Shown here piece by piece: positions 32,828-40,238 of a stretch of 64,000 bases of DNA. The stretch lies in NCBI RefSeq assembly GCF_003261635.1, contig NZ_QFXK01000030.1, positions 372,001 to 436,000 on the forward strand, read 5' to 3'. Positions within the stretch are counted from its first letter, which is position 1. Every line of letters starts with the position of its first letter. A program made the translations under genes and the position numbers. The notes under the pieces are model-generated. The model worked only from the letters and a program-made list of their open reading frames with translations, did no database searches and was not told the origin of the DNA. This stretch comes from Kribbella monticola (GTDB lineage Bacteria; Actinomycetota; Actinomycetes; Propionibacteriales; Kribbellaceae).

Positions 32828-34560
32828 GACAGATCCTGCCTGTCGCGAGTTCGGCGGACGTCCGCCGGTATGCGCGCAGTCTGGCCCGGCGGCACCCGCG
32901 TGCTCTGCTGATCGCGCTCGGCCTGCACGCGTTGGCCGCGGTGTCCGGTCTGGTCGCTCCGCGGTTGATCGGTGGACTGGTCGAGGACGTGCAGCACGGC
33001 ACGACCGCGGGCAAGGTCAACCAGGTGATCCTGGTGATCGCCGTGTTTGTCGTGGTGCAGTCGCTGCTCACCCGGTGGGCTCGGTTCCGCTCCTTCGCGC
33101 TCGGTGAAGAGGTGCTCGCCGAGCTTCGCGAGGACTTCGTCGACAACGCGCTGGCGCTGCCGATCGGCACGGTCGAGAGCGCGGGTACGGGTGACCTGCT
33201 GACTCGGACGTCGCGCGACGTCGACGCCCTGTCCAAGACCGTACGGCTGGCCATCCCGGAGACGATCGTCGCTTTCGTGACGGTGTTGTTCACGGTCGGT
33301 GCCGCGCTGCTCGTTGGCGTGTGGGTGCTTGTGCCGCTGCTCGCTCTCGTCCCGGTGCTCGCGTTGAGCACCAGGTGGTATCTGCGCCGTGCGAAAGACG
33401 GGTACCTGCGCGAGAACGCGGCGTACGCGCAGATGACGAGCTCGCTCGCCGAGACAGTCGAGGGTGCTCGCACGGTCGAAGCTCTCCAGCGGTACGAGCA
33501 GCGTGTGCGCCAGTCGGACAAGGACATCCGCGGCTCGTACGACGCCGAGCGGTACACCTTGTTCCTCCGGACCATCTACTTCCCCGTGGTCGAGATCGGC
33601 TACCTGGTTCCGGTCGTCGGGACCCTGCTGTTCGGCGGCTGGCTGCACCTCGGTGGGCACGTCTCGCTGGGTGCTGTCACGGCCGGGGTGCTCTACGTCA
33701 ACCAGTTGATCGACCCGGTGGACCGGCTGATCTCCTGGATGGACGAGTTGCAGATCGGCGGCGCCTCGCTCGCCCGGCTGCTCGGCATCACCGACGTACC
33801 GGACGACCGGACACCGTCAGGCCGTACGCCGAACGGTGAGCTGGTCGAGGCGCGCGACGTCCGGTTCTCGTACGTCGACGGGCGGGACGTCTTGCACGGC
33901 GTGGATCTGGTGGTCCAGCCGGGCGAACGGATCGCCATGGTGGGCCCGTCGGGTGCCGGCAAGTCGACCCTCGGCCGGCTGGTCGCCGGGATCCATCCAC
34001 CACGGGCCGGATCGGTGAACGTCGGCGGAGTCGGCATGACCGAGTTGCCGCTGGACGAGCTGCGCAAGCAGGTCGCACTGGTCACCCAGGAGCACCACGT
34101 CTTCGTCGGCACGCTGCGAGACAACCTCACGATGGCGCGCTCGGATGCTTCGGATGACGAGCTACTCGCAGCATTGGAAGCAGTGGACGCACGTGAGTGG
34201 ACGCTCGCGCTGCCTTCCGGTCTGGACACGCGGGTTGGGTCGGGGCAGCACACTTTGACTCCCGCCCAGGCGCAGCAGTTGGCGTTGGCGCGACTGGTGC
34301 TGGCCGACCCGCACACGCTGGTGCTCGACGAGGCGACCTCGTTGATCGACCCGAGGGCCGCGCGGCACATGGAGCGTTCGCTGGCCGCAGTACTGGAAGG
34401 CCGCACCGTCATCGCGATCGCCCACCGCCTCTACACGGCCCACGACGCCGACCGCGTGGCCGTGGTCGAGGATGGCCGCATCACGGAACTGGGCAGCCAC
34501 GACGAGCTGGTCGCCCAGAACGGTTCGTACGCGGCGCTCTGGCACTCCTGGCACGGCTGA
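32824..34560 (+). CDS. ABC exporter half-transporter, catalytic partner
   Basis: 578 residues: six-helix membrane domain (about 25-300) and NBD with intact Walker A (GPSGAGKSTLG), Q-loop (VTQEHHVF), Walker B (TLVLDEATSLID) and H-loop (IAIAHRL). The signature motif, however, is altered to LTPAQAQQ. It complements its partner exactly: one composite site has every catalytic residue, the other has almost none. GTG start inside the partner's stop; a strong terminator follows. Confidence 0.94.
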   Translation: MRQILPVASSADVRRYARSLARRHPRALLIALGLHALAAVSGLVAPRLIGGLVEDVQHGTTAGKVNQVILVIAVFVVVQSLLTRWARFRSFALGEEVLAELREDFVDNALALPIGTVESAGTGDLLTRTSRDVDALSKTVRLAIPETIVAFVTVLFTVGAALLVGVWVLVPLLALVPVLALSTRWYLRRAKDGYLRENAAYAQMTSSLAETVEGARTVEALQRYEQRVRQSDKDIRGSYDAERYTLFLRTIYFPVVEIGYLVPVVGTLLFGGWLHLGGHVSLGAVTAGVLYVNQLIDPVDRLISWMDELQIGGASLARLLGITDVPDDRTPSGRTPNGELVEARDVRFSYVDGRDVLHGVDLVVQPGERIAMVGPSGAGKSTLGRLVAGIHPPRAGSVNVGGVGMTELPLDELRKQVALVTQEHHVFVGTLRDNLTMARSDASDDELLAALEAVDAREWTLALPSGLDTRVGSGQHTLTPAQAQQLALARLVLADPHTLVLDEATSLIDPRAARHMERSLAAVLEGRTVIAIAHRLYTAHDADRVAVVEDGRITELGSHDELVAQNGSYAALWHSWHG

Positions 34561-34571
34561 TCCGATAGTTG

Positions 34572-34607
34572 GGCCCCGCCTTCCTGTTTCAGGAAGGCGG
34601 GGCCTTT
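34572..34607. terminator. strong intrinsic terminator after the ABC exporter operon
   Basis: A perfect 15-base-pair stem (GGCCCCGCCTTCCTG and its complement) with a three-base loop, followed by TTT. It lies between two convergent genes and may serve both. Confidence 0.9.
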
Positions 34608-35173
34608 CATGTTTTGCGAGTTGTGCTGCGAATAGGACGACGGATGAGCAGGACGGCGGAATCGACGTGGGGCGGTGGGGTGAAAGCCTTGCGGGGAAGG
34701 CGAATCCCGATCGACAGATCGTAGTACTGCGACCAGCGGGCGGCTCCTGGTGCGGCTCCGGCGGTCCACCGGTTCACCACGGCGCGCTGCAGGACGAGGT
34801 CGGCCGAGACCAGGCGTGAACCCGGCGCGAGCAGCCTCTTCAGCAACGAGGTGGAGATCCCGTACGGCGGACTGGAGACGACCCGGAACGGTCTGCTGGG
34901 CAACCGGAGATCGGCAGCATCAGCACGAACCACCGTCACCGGTGCATCCGCGAACCGCCGGCGCAATCGGTCGGCACGGCCAGGGTGGAGCTCCACGGCG
35001 ACCACCTGAGCCCCGGCCCGAACCAGCGGCGCTGTCAACGCACCGAGGCCGGCTCCGACATCGAGGACGAGCTCACCGGGACTGATCCCGGCCGAGTCCA
35101 CGACCCGCTGGGCCCAACGACTATCGAGCGGATGCCATCCCCAGGCACCCCTCGCCTGCCCGGAGCCGGGCAC
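34607..35173 (-). CDS. Erm/KsgA-type rRNA adenine methyltransferase, short form
   Basis: 188 residues from GTG. It has the Erm N-terminus (GAWGWHPLDSRWAQRVV), SAM motif VLDVGAGLGALTAPLV, the acidic VVAVELHP, and the catalytic SSPPYGIST in place of NLPY. It stops shortly after the Rossmann domain and lacks the C-terminal helical domain of KsgA and most Erm enzymes, like mycobacterial Erm(37). It may dimethylate 23S rRNA and give macrolide-lincosamide-streptogramin tolerance, but this needs testing. A 27-codon ORF overlaps its start. Confidence 0.85.
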   Translation of the reverse strand: MPGSGQARGAWGWHPLDSRWAQRVVDSAGISPGELVLDVGAGLGALTAPLVRAGAQVVAVELHPGRADRLRRRFADAPVTVVRADAADLRLPSRPFRVVSSPPYGISTSLLKRLLAPGSRLVSADLVLQRAVVNRWTAGAAPGAARWSQYYDLSIGIRLPRKAFTPPPHVDSAVLLIRRPIRSTTRKT

Positions 35174-35302
35174 GACGAACCATCACAAAGCAGTTCATAG
35201 CCATACCTGGACCCTAAGGCCCGAAATCCTCAGCACACAAAGGATTTTCCGCCCAGCTCCGGCTCGGCCGCCCGCCGGGAGAACCGAGGGCGCACCGTAA
35301 GC

Positions 35303-35330
35303 GTGATAGTAGTACCGGTATAACTATCAC
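35303..35330 (+). promoter_or_regulatory. 28-bp palindromic operator with embedded -10 box, upstream of map
   Basis: GTGATAGT (35303-35310) and ACTATCAC (35323-35330) are perfect arms around a 12-base core with a second palindrome, TACCGGTA, at the same centre. 24 of 28 positions are symmetric. The -10-like TATAAC (35319-35324) lies inside it and points to a start of transcription at the GTG at 35331. Confidence 0.65.
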
Positions 35331-36119
35331 GTGAGGTTGAGGAAGAAGCAGATGGTCGATTTGAAGACGGCGGGCGAGATCGATCAGATGCGCGCCGCCG
35401 GCCAGGTCGTCGCCTCGGCGCTGACCGCAGTGAAGAAGGAAGCAGCGGTCGGCGTCTCGCTGCGCGAACTGGACGAGGTCGCCCGCGACGTACTCCGGTC
35501 CGCCGGAGCCGTGTCACTGTTCGACGGGTACCAGCCCGGCTTCGCGACCATCCCGTTCAGCGGCGTGATCTGCACTTCTGTCAACGACGCAGTACTGCAC
35601 GGCCTCCCGAGCGACCTCCGCCTGGCCGACGGCGACCTGCTGAACGTCGACTGCGGCGCCTCGATCGACGGCTGGTGCGCCGACTCGGCCACCAGCTTCA
35701 TCATCGGTACTCCGAACGCGGAGGACCTCGCATTGATCGCCACCACCGAGGAGGCGCTGGCAGCAGGGATCGCCGCCGCGGTTCCGGGCGCTCGACTGGG
35801 CGACATCGGCGCAGCGATCGGCGCCGTCGGCCACCGCGCCGGCGTCGGCACCAACCTGGACTTCGGCGGCCACGGCATCGGGCGGCGCATGCACGAAGAC
35901 CCCCACGTACCGAACGGCGGCCAGCCGGGCCGCGGCCTGAAACTCCGCCCCGGTCACGTCATCGCCATCGAACCCTGGTTCTGGCACGGCCCCGGCTCCG
36001 TCTACGTCATCGACAAAGACGGCTGGACCCTCCGCTCCGCCGACCACACCCGAGGAGCCCACGCCGAACACACCGTCGCCATCACCGACGCCGGCCCCCA
36101 AATCCTCACCCAACGCTGA
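35331..36119 (+). CDS. map: type I methionine aminopeptidase
   Basis: 262 residues from GTG at 35331 if leaderless, or 255 from the ATG at 35352, which has GAGGAAG upstream. Metal ligands are in order: VDCGASIDGWCADS (two Asp), HGIGRRMHEDPH (His), IAIEPWF (Glu) and HAEHTVAI (Glu). It removes the initiator methionine from new proteins. Actinobacteria have several copies; this one has its own palindromic operator, so it is probably the regulated accessory copy rather than the ribosomal-operon copy. Confidence 0.93.
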   Translation: MRLRKKQMVDLKTAGEIDQMRAAGQVVASALTAVKKEAAVGVSLRELDEVARDVLRSAGAVSLFDGYQPGFATIPFSGVICTSVNDAVLHGLPSDLRLADGDLLNVDCGASIDGWCADSATSFIIGTPNAEDLALIATTEEALAAGIAAAVPGARLGDIGAAIGAVGHRAGVGTNLDFGGHGIGRRMHEDPHVPNGGQPGRGLKLRPGHVIAIEPWFWHGPGSVYVIDKDGWTLRSADHTRGAHAEHTVAITDAGPQILTQR

Positions 36120-36155
36120 CCCCACACACCTCCTACGCCGGCGGGGCGGGAGGTG

Positions 36156-37301
36156 CTAGAAAAGTGTGTCCTGGTTGATGTCTGGGGCGACTGCTGGGAC
36201 GGGAGCAGTGCGTTTGCGAGGGCCTCGGAAGCGGGTGTGGGTGGGGTCTGGTTCTCCCCAGCCGGACTCTGAGCCATTTCCCGGGACGTCGACGATTCCG
36301 AGTTGCTTGCGTGGAGTTACCGGTGTGCTGTTGGCGCGCGACCGATGGCGGGACGAGGAGCCGAAGCCGTGTTTGTCGAGCAAGGGGCGCACTTTCTCTG
36401 TGAAAGCGCGGCGGTAGCTCGGCGACGCGTTGGTGCCGCGGGAGTACAGGTCTTCGTAGCGCTTCACCAGGTCCGGGCGCTCCTGAGCGAGCCAGCCCAT
36501 GAACCATTCCTTCACGCCGGGTCGTAGGTGCAGGACGAGAGTGGTCACTCCGGTCGCGCCGGCGTCCGCAAGCTCGCCCAGCAAGGCGTCGAGCTGATCT
36601 GAGGAGTCGGTCATCCACGGGAGGACGGGCGCCACCATCACCCCGCAGGGCAGGCCGGCCTCGCGTACTGCGCGGATCAGGTCGAGGCGGCCGCGGACGG
36701 ACGGCACGCCTGGTTCGAGGCGTTTGCGGAGGTCTTCGTCGCCGAGGGCCAACGAGATGCCGATTCCGACCGGCACGCGCTCGGCGGCCGCAGTGAGCAG
36801 GGCGAGGTCGCGCCTGAGGAGCGTGCCCTTGGTGAGGATCGACAACGGCGTACCGGAGTCTGCCAGTGCCTCGATGACGCCTGGCATCAGGCGGTAGCGG
36901 CCCTCGGCTCGTTGGTACGGGTCGGTGTTGGTGCCCAGGGCAACTTGCTCGCCGCGCCATGACGGTCTGGCGAGCTCTCGGCGCAGTACGTCGGCGACGT
37001 TGGTCTTCACCACGATCTGCTGGTCGAAGTCGAGGCCTTGGTCGAGCTCCAGGTAGCGATGGGTCGGCCTGGCGAAGCAGTAGCGGCAGGCGTGCGTGCA
37101 ACCGCGGTACGGATTGACGGTCCAGTTGAAGGGGAGCCCGGTGCCAGGCACCGAGTTCAGCGCGGATCTCGCGACCACCTCGTGGAACGTCACCCCGCGG
37201 AACTCCGGCGTCGTCACGCTCCGCACCAGGCCCGCGATCGACCCCAACCCCGGCAGTGCTCCCGGGGTCTCCGCGTCGATCTGCTGCCCAGCCCATCGCA
37301 T
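36156..37301 (-). CDS. Rv2578c-type radical SAM protein
   Basis: 381 residues from the ATG at 37301; a GTG at 37328 is in frame, but it would put the LexA box inside the gene. The radical SAM cluster motif is GCTHACRYCFAR (CxxxCxxC), preceded by the family signature FNWTVNPYRGC. Further on are ALGTNTDPYQRAEGRYRL and the ILTKGTLLRRDLALL segment, which is typical of SplB-like enzymes. DNA lyase-type activity is suggested by distant similarity to spore photoproduct lyase. The SOS box supports a DNA-damage role. Confidence 0.9.
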   Translation of the reverse strand: MRWAGQQIDAETPGALPGLGSIAGLVRSVTTPEFRGVTFHEVVARSALNSVPGTGLPFNWTVNPYRGCTHACRYCFARPTHRYLELDQGLDFDQQIVVKTNVADVLRRELARPSWRGEQVALGTNTDPYQRAEGRYRLMPGVIEALADSGTPLSILTKGTLLRRDLALLTAAAERVPVGIGISLALGDEDLRKRLEPGVPSVRGRLDLIRAVREAGLPCGVMVAPVLPWMTDSSDQLDALLGELADAGATGVTTLVLHLRPGVKEWFMGWLAQERPDLVKRYEDLYSRGTNASPSYRRAFTEKVRPLLDKHGFGSSSRHRSRANSTPVTPRKQLGIVDVPGNGSESGWGEPDPTHTRFRGPRKRTAPVPAVAPDINQDTLF

Positions 37302-37309
37302 GACGACAG

Positions 37310-37325
37310 TCGAACATATGTTCGC
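37310..37325 (-). promoter_or_regulatory. LexA (SOS) box
   Basis: TCGAACATATGTTCGC differs at one end position from the mycobacterial/actinobacterial consensus TCGAAC-N4-GTTCGA. It stands nine bases upstream of the radical SAM start codon and is on the path of its transcription. Confidence 0.8.
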
Positions 37326-37431
37326 CACGCTTTCAAGTCGGCCATCAGTGAGTCACCAAGGAGGACCTGTCACCTTCCGTCATCGACCGTCGTGACCTAC
37401 AGTCACAATCATCAGGACCGGGGGGTTCGAG

Positions 37432-38397
37432 ATGAAGGTCATCACGCGGGGCATCGTCCTCATCATGCTGCTAGCGCTGTGCCTGACCGCATGCGGCGGC
37501 AAGGGAACCGGCAGCGGAGGCGGAGGCACCGGCGCCGGCACAGGTGGAGGCACAGACACCGGCGGCTTCCCGCCACCGTCAACGACCTGGACGCCGCCGT
37601 CATCGCCGCCGTCATCGCCGCTGTCCGGGCCCAGCTCGGAACGGCCAGAACGCGCCACCTACCAGGTACCCGACAAGGACTGCCCAGGCAACTACGGTCA
37701 CGGCCTCGACATCATGACCGAAACGCCGGCAGAGCTCGAGTACGTCGACAAGATCGTTGCCTGCGTCAACGATACGGGCACGGCCACCTATCTGCGGAAC
37801 GAGAGCGACGCGGTCTGGGTGCTGCACAACAACGGGAGAACCACTGCAGGCGTCACCCATTGGTCGCCCACCCTGAACATCACGTCCTTCCGCAATGTCT
37901 TCACCACCAGGGCCCTGCTGCCACCGAAAGACGTGATCACCACCAGCATTCCCACCGCCGATCTCGAATGGACGATCGATCTTCCGCTCAGCCTCAGCTG
38001 GGAAGCGCATCAACTCGTCGCCGCCAAAGTCGCGTCACTCGGCCAAGCAGCCTTGATCGATGCGCTGAAAGGCAGGACCAGAGCCGGTGCGGCGATCGCC
38101 CAGTGCGCCTTCACGATGAACGAACTCGCCGAGAAGACGTCCGACCTGGCCGACAAGGACATGTCCGACCTGCTGGTCGACGGTCTCGGCGCCGGCGTCG
38201 CGGTGAACAAGTGCCGCGAGCGCGCCGCCGAAGTACGGATCTACGACAGTTCGAATCGCCCGATCGCCTTGTCGGAGGAGCTGGCCGAGCTCAAAGGTCA
38301 GACCAAGGTTCTCGAAGCGGCCGAGAGTCATCTGAGCACCGCCAAACTGGGCGCCCGCGTCCTGAACTGGATCCATTTCCTGCCGCGCGTCCCCTGA
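37432..38397 (+). CDS. secreted lipoprotein of unknown function
   Basis: 321 residues with a lipoprotein signal peptide (LALCLTACGG, lipobox Cys at about 21). A Gly-rich then Pro/Ser/Thr-rich linker (about 22-75) leads to a folded domain with conserved-looking cysteines (CPGNYG, IVACVND, AQCAFTM, NKCRERA) that could form two disulfides. I recognise no family. The gene stands alone between the radical SAM gene and the HSP90 operon. Confidence 0.85.
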   Translation: MKVITRGIVLIMLLALCLTACGGKGTGSGGGGTGAGTGGGTDTGGFPPPSTTWTPPSSPPSSPLSGPSSERPERATYQVPDKDCPGNYGHGLDIMTETPAELEYVDKIVACVNDTGTATYLRNESDAVWVLHNNGRTTAGVTHWSPTLNITSFRNVFTTRALLPPKDVITTSIPTADLEWTIDLPLSLSWEAHQLVAAKVASLGQAALIDALKGRTRAGAAIAQCAFTMNELAEKTSDLADKDMSDLLVDGLGAGVAVNKCRERAAEVRIYDSSNRPIALSEELAELKGQTKVLEAAESHLSTAKLGARVLNWIHFLPRVP

Positions 38398-38468
38398 CCG
38401 ATACGGGCAAGACCCAGCCCCTGTGATGGCGTACCGTGTGGCAGCCGGGGCGGAGCGAGAGGCTGGGG

Positions 38469-40238
38469 ATGGGGAGCGAGAACTTTCAGGTCGATCTGCA
38501 CGGGATCGTCGATCTGCTGAGCAATCACCTGTACAGCAGTCCGCGGGTCTACCTGCGAGAGCTGTTACAGAACGCGGTCGACGCGATCACCGCGCGTCAG
38601 GCCGCTGAGCCACAGGCGCCGGGGCGGATCGACGTACGGACCGGCCCGGATCGGCTCAGCATCACCGACACCGGGATCGGGCTCAGGCCGGACGAAGTAC
38701 GGGAACTGCTGGCGACGATCGGGCGGAGTTCGAAGCGGGACGAGATCGGGTTCGCGCGGACCGAGTTCCTCGGCCAGTTCGGCATCGGTCTGCTGTCGGC
38801 CTTCATGGTCGCCGACGAGATCGAAGTACTGACACAACCCACAGCCGGGCGGACCACCCGCTGGATCGGTGCGGCGGACGGCCGCTACACCATCAGCGAG
38901 GCAGACGCGGCCGCAGAAACCGGTACTACGGTGACGCTCAAGGCTCGCCGTGGCGCCGAGCAGTGGTTCAAGCAGGCCACGGTCATCGAGCTGATCAAGC
39001 TCTTCGGCGCCTTGCTCCCGCTCGAGATCCGCGTGGACGGTGAGCGAGTCACCGAAGGCAAGGCGCCCTGGGAAAGCACCGGCGCGACCCAGCGGGCAGA
39101 GCTCGTCGGGTATGCGCAGGACAAGCTCGGGTTCACCCCGTTCGACGTCATTCCGCTCAACAACCCGGCCGCCGGGCTCACCGGGGTCGCGTTCGTGCTG
39201 CCCTTCCCCGCGAACCCGGCCGAGCGCGCTACTCACCGCGTCTACCTCAAGAGGATGCTGCTGGCCGAAGGCGTCGAGGGTCTCCTGCCCGACTGGGCGT
39301 TCTTCGTCCGGGCTGTCATCGACACCTCCGAGCTGCGTCCGACCGCGAGCCGCGAGGCGCTCTTCGACGACGGCAATCTCGAGGAAACCCGCGAAGCTCT
39401 CGGAGCACAGCTCAGAGGCTGGCTCGTACGCCTCGGCAGCACGGATCCGCAGAAGCTGGACCGCTTCCTCGCCATTCACCAGCTCGGCGTGAAGGCGCTC
39501 GCGCTGCACGACGACGAGCTGCTCCGGCTGGTCCACCGCTGGCTCAAGTTCGAGACCAACCACGGCCGGATGACCTCGGCCGAACTGCACGAGCGGTACG
39601 GCGAGATCCGGTACGCCGCGACGATCGAGGAGTTCCGCCAGCTGGCCGCGGTCGCCGCCGCTCAGCAACTCACGGTCGTCAACGGCGGCTACACCTACGA
39701 CTCCGAACTGCTCGAACGGCTGCCCGACGTCGTACCGGGCCTGGCCGTCAGCCGGTTCGATCCGACCGAGCTGAGCACCAGCTTCGACAGTCTCGCCCCG
39801 GAGACCGAGCTCGCGCTCAGGCCGTTCGTCCGGCTCGCCCAGGAGGCGCTCGACGGGGTCGGCTGCGAGGTCGTCGTCCGCGCGTTCGACCCGGCCGGGC
39901 TGCCCGCGATCTATCTGGTCGACCGGTCCGCGCAGTTCGCCGCCGAGCTACGATCCACCAAGAGCAAGGCCGACGCGCTGTGGTCCGAAGTACTGGGTGC
40001 CCTCGACACCCATGACGACAGCCGCCCGCAACTCGTCCTGAACCACCGCAGTCCCCTCGTACGCCGGATGGCCGGCCTGGCGGATCCAGAGCTCGCGCGT
40101 CTCGCGGTCGAAGGTCTCTACGGGCACGCCCTGATGCTCGGCTACCACCCGATCGGCCCGGCGGACTCCGCACTGGTGAATCGATCCTTCCTCGGCCTGC
40201 TGGATCAGGCCGTCCCGACCCAGGAGGACCCGCGATGA
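38469..40238 (+). CDS. HSP90-family chaperone (HtpG-related)
   Basis: 589 residues. I chose the ATG at 38469 with GAGAGG upstream. The N-terminal GHKL ATPase has YLRELLQNAVDAI (with the Asn for Mg), DTGIGLRPDEV and GQFGIGLLSAF. The middle and C-terminal parts are divergent from E. coli HtpG, with RVYLKRMLL at the expected place. It is one of the actinobacterial HSP90 paralogues. The next gene is a TPR protein with an ATGA overlap, so chaperone and co-factor are made together. Confidence 0.92.
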   Translation: MGSENFQVDLHGIVDLLSNHLYSSPRVYLRELLQNAVDAITARQAAEPQAPGRIDVRTGPDRLSITDTGIGLRPDEVRELLATIGRSSKRDEIGFARTEFLGQFGIGLLSAFMVADEIEVLTQPTAGRTTRWIGAADGRYTISEADAAAETGTTVTLKARRGAEQWFKQATVIELIKLFGALLPLEIRVDGERVTEGKAPWESTGATQRAELVGYAQDKLGFTPFDVIPLNNPAAGLTGVAFVLPFPANPAERATHRVYLKRMLLAEGVEGLLPDWAFFVRAVIDTSELRPTASREALFDDGNLEETREALGAQLRGWLVRLGSTDPQKLDRFLAIHQLGVKALALHDDELLRLVHRWLKFETNHGRMTSAELHERYGEIRYAATIEEFRQLAAVAAAQQLTVVNGGYTYDSELLERLPDVVPGLAVSRFDPTELSTSFDSLAPETELALRPFVRLAQEALDGVGCEVVVRAFDPAGLPAIYLVDRSAQFAAELRSTKSKADALWSEVLGALDTHDDSRPQLVLNHRSPLVRRMAGLADPELARLAVEGLYGHALMLGYHPIGPADSALVNRSFLGLLDQAVPTQEDPR

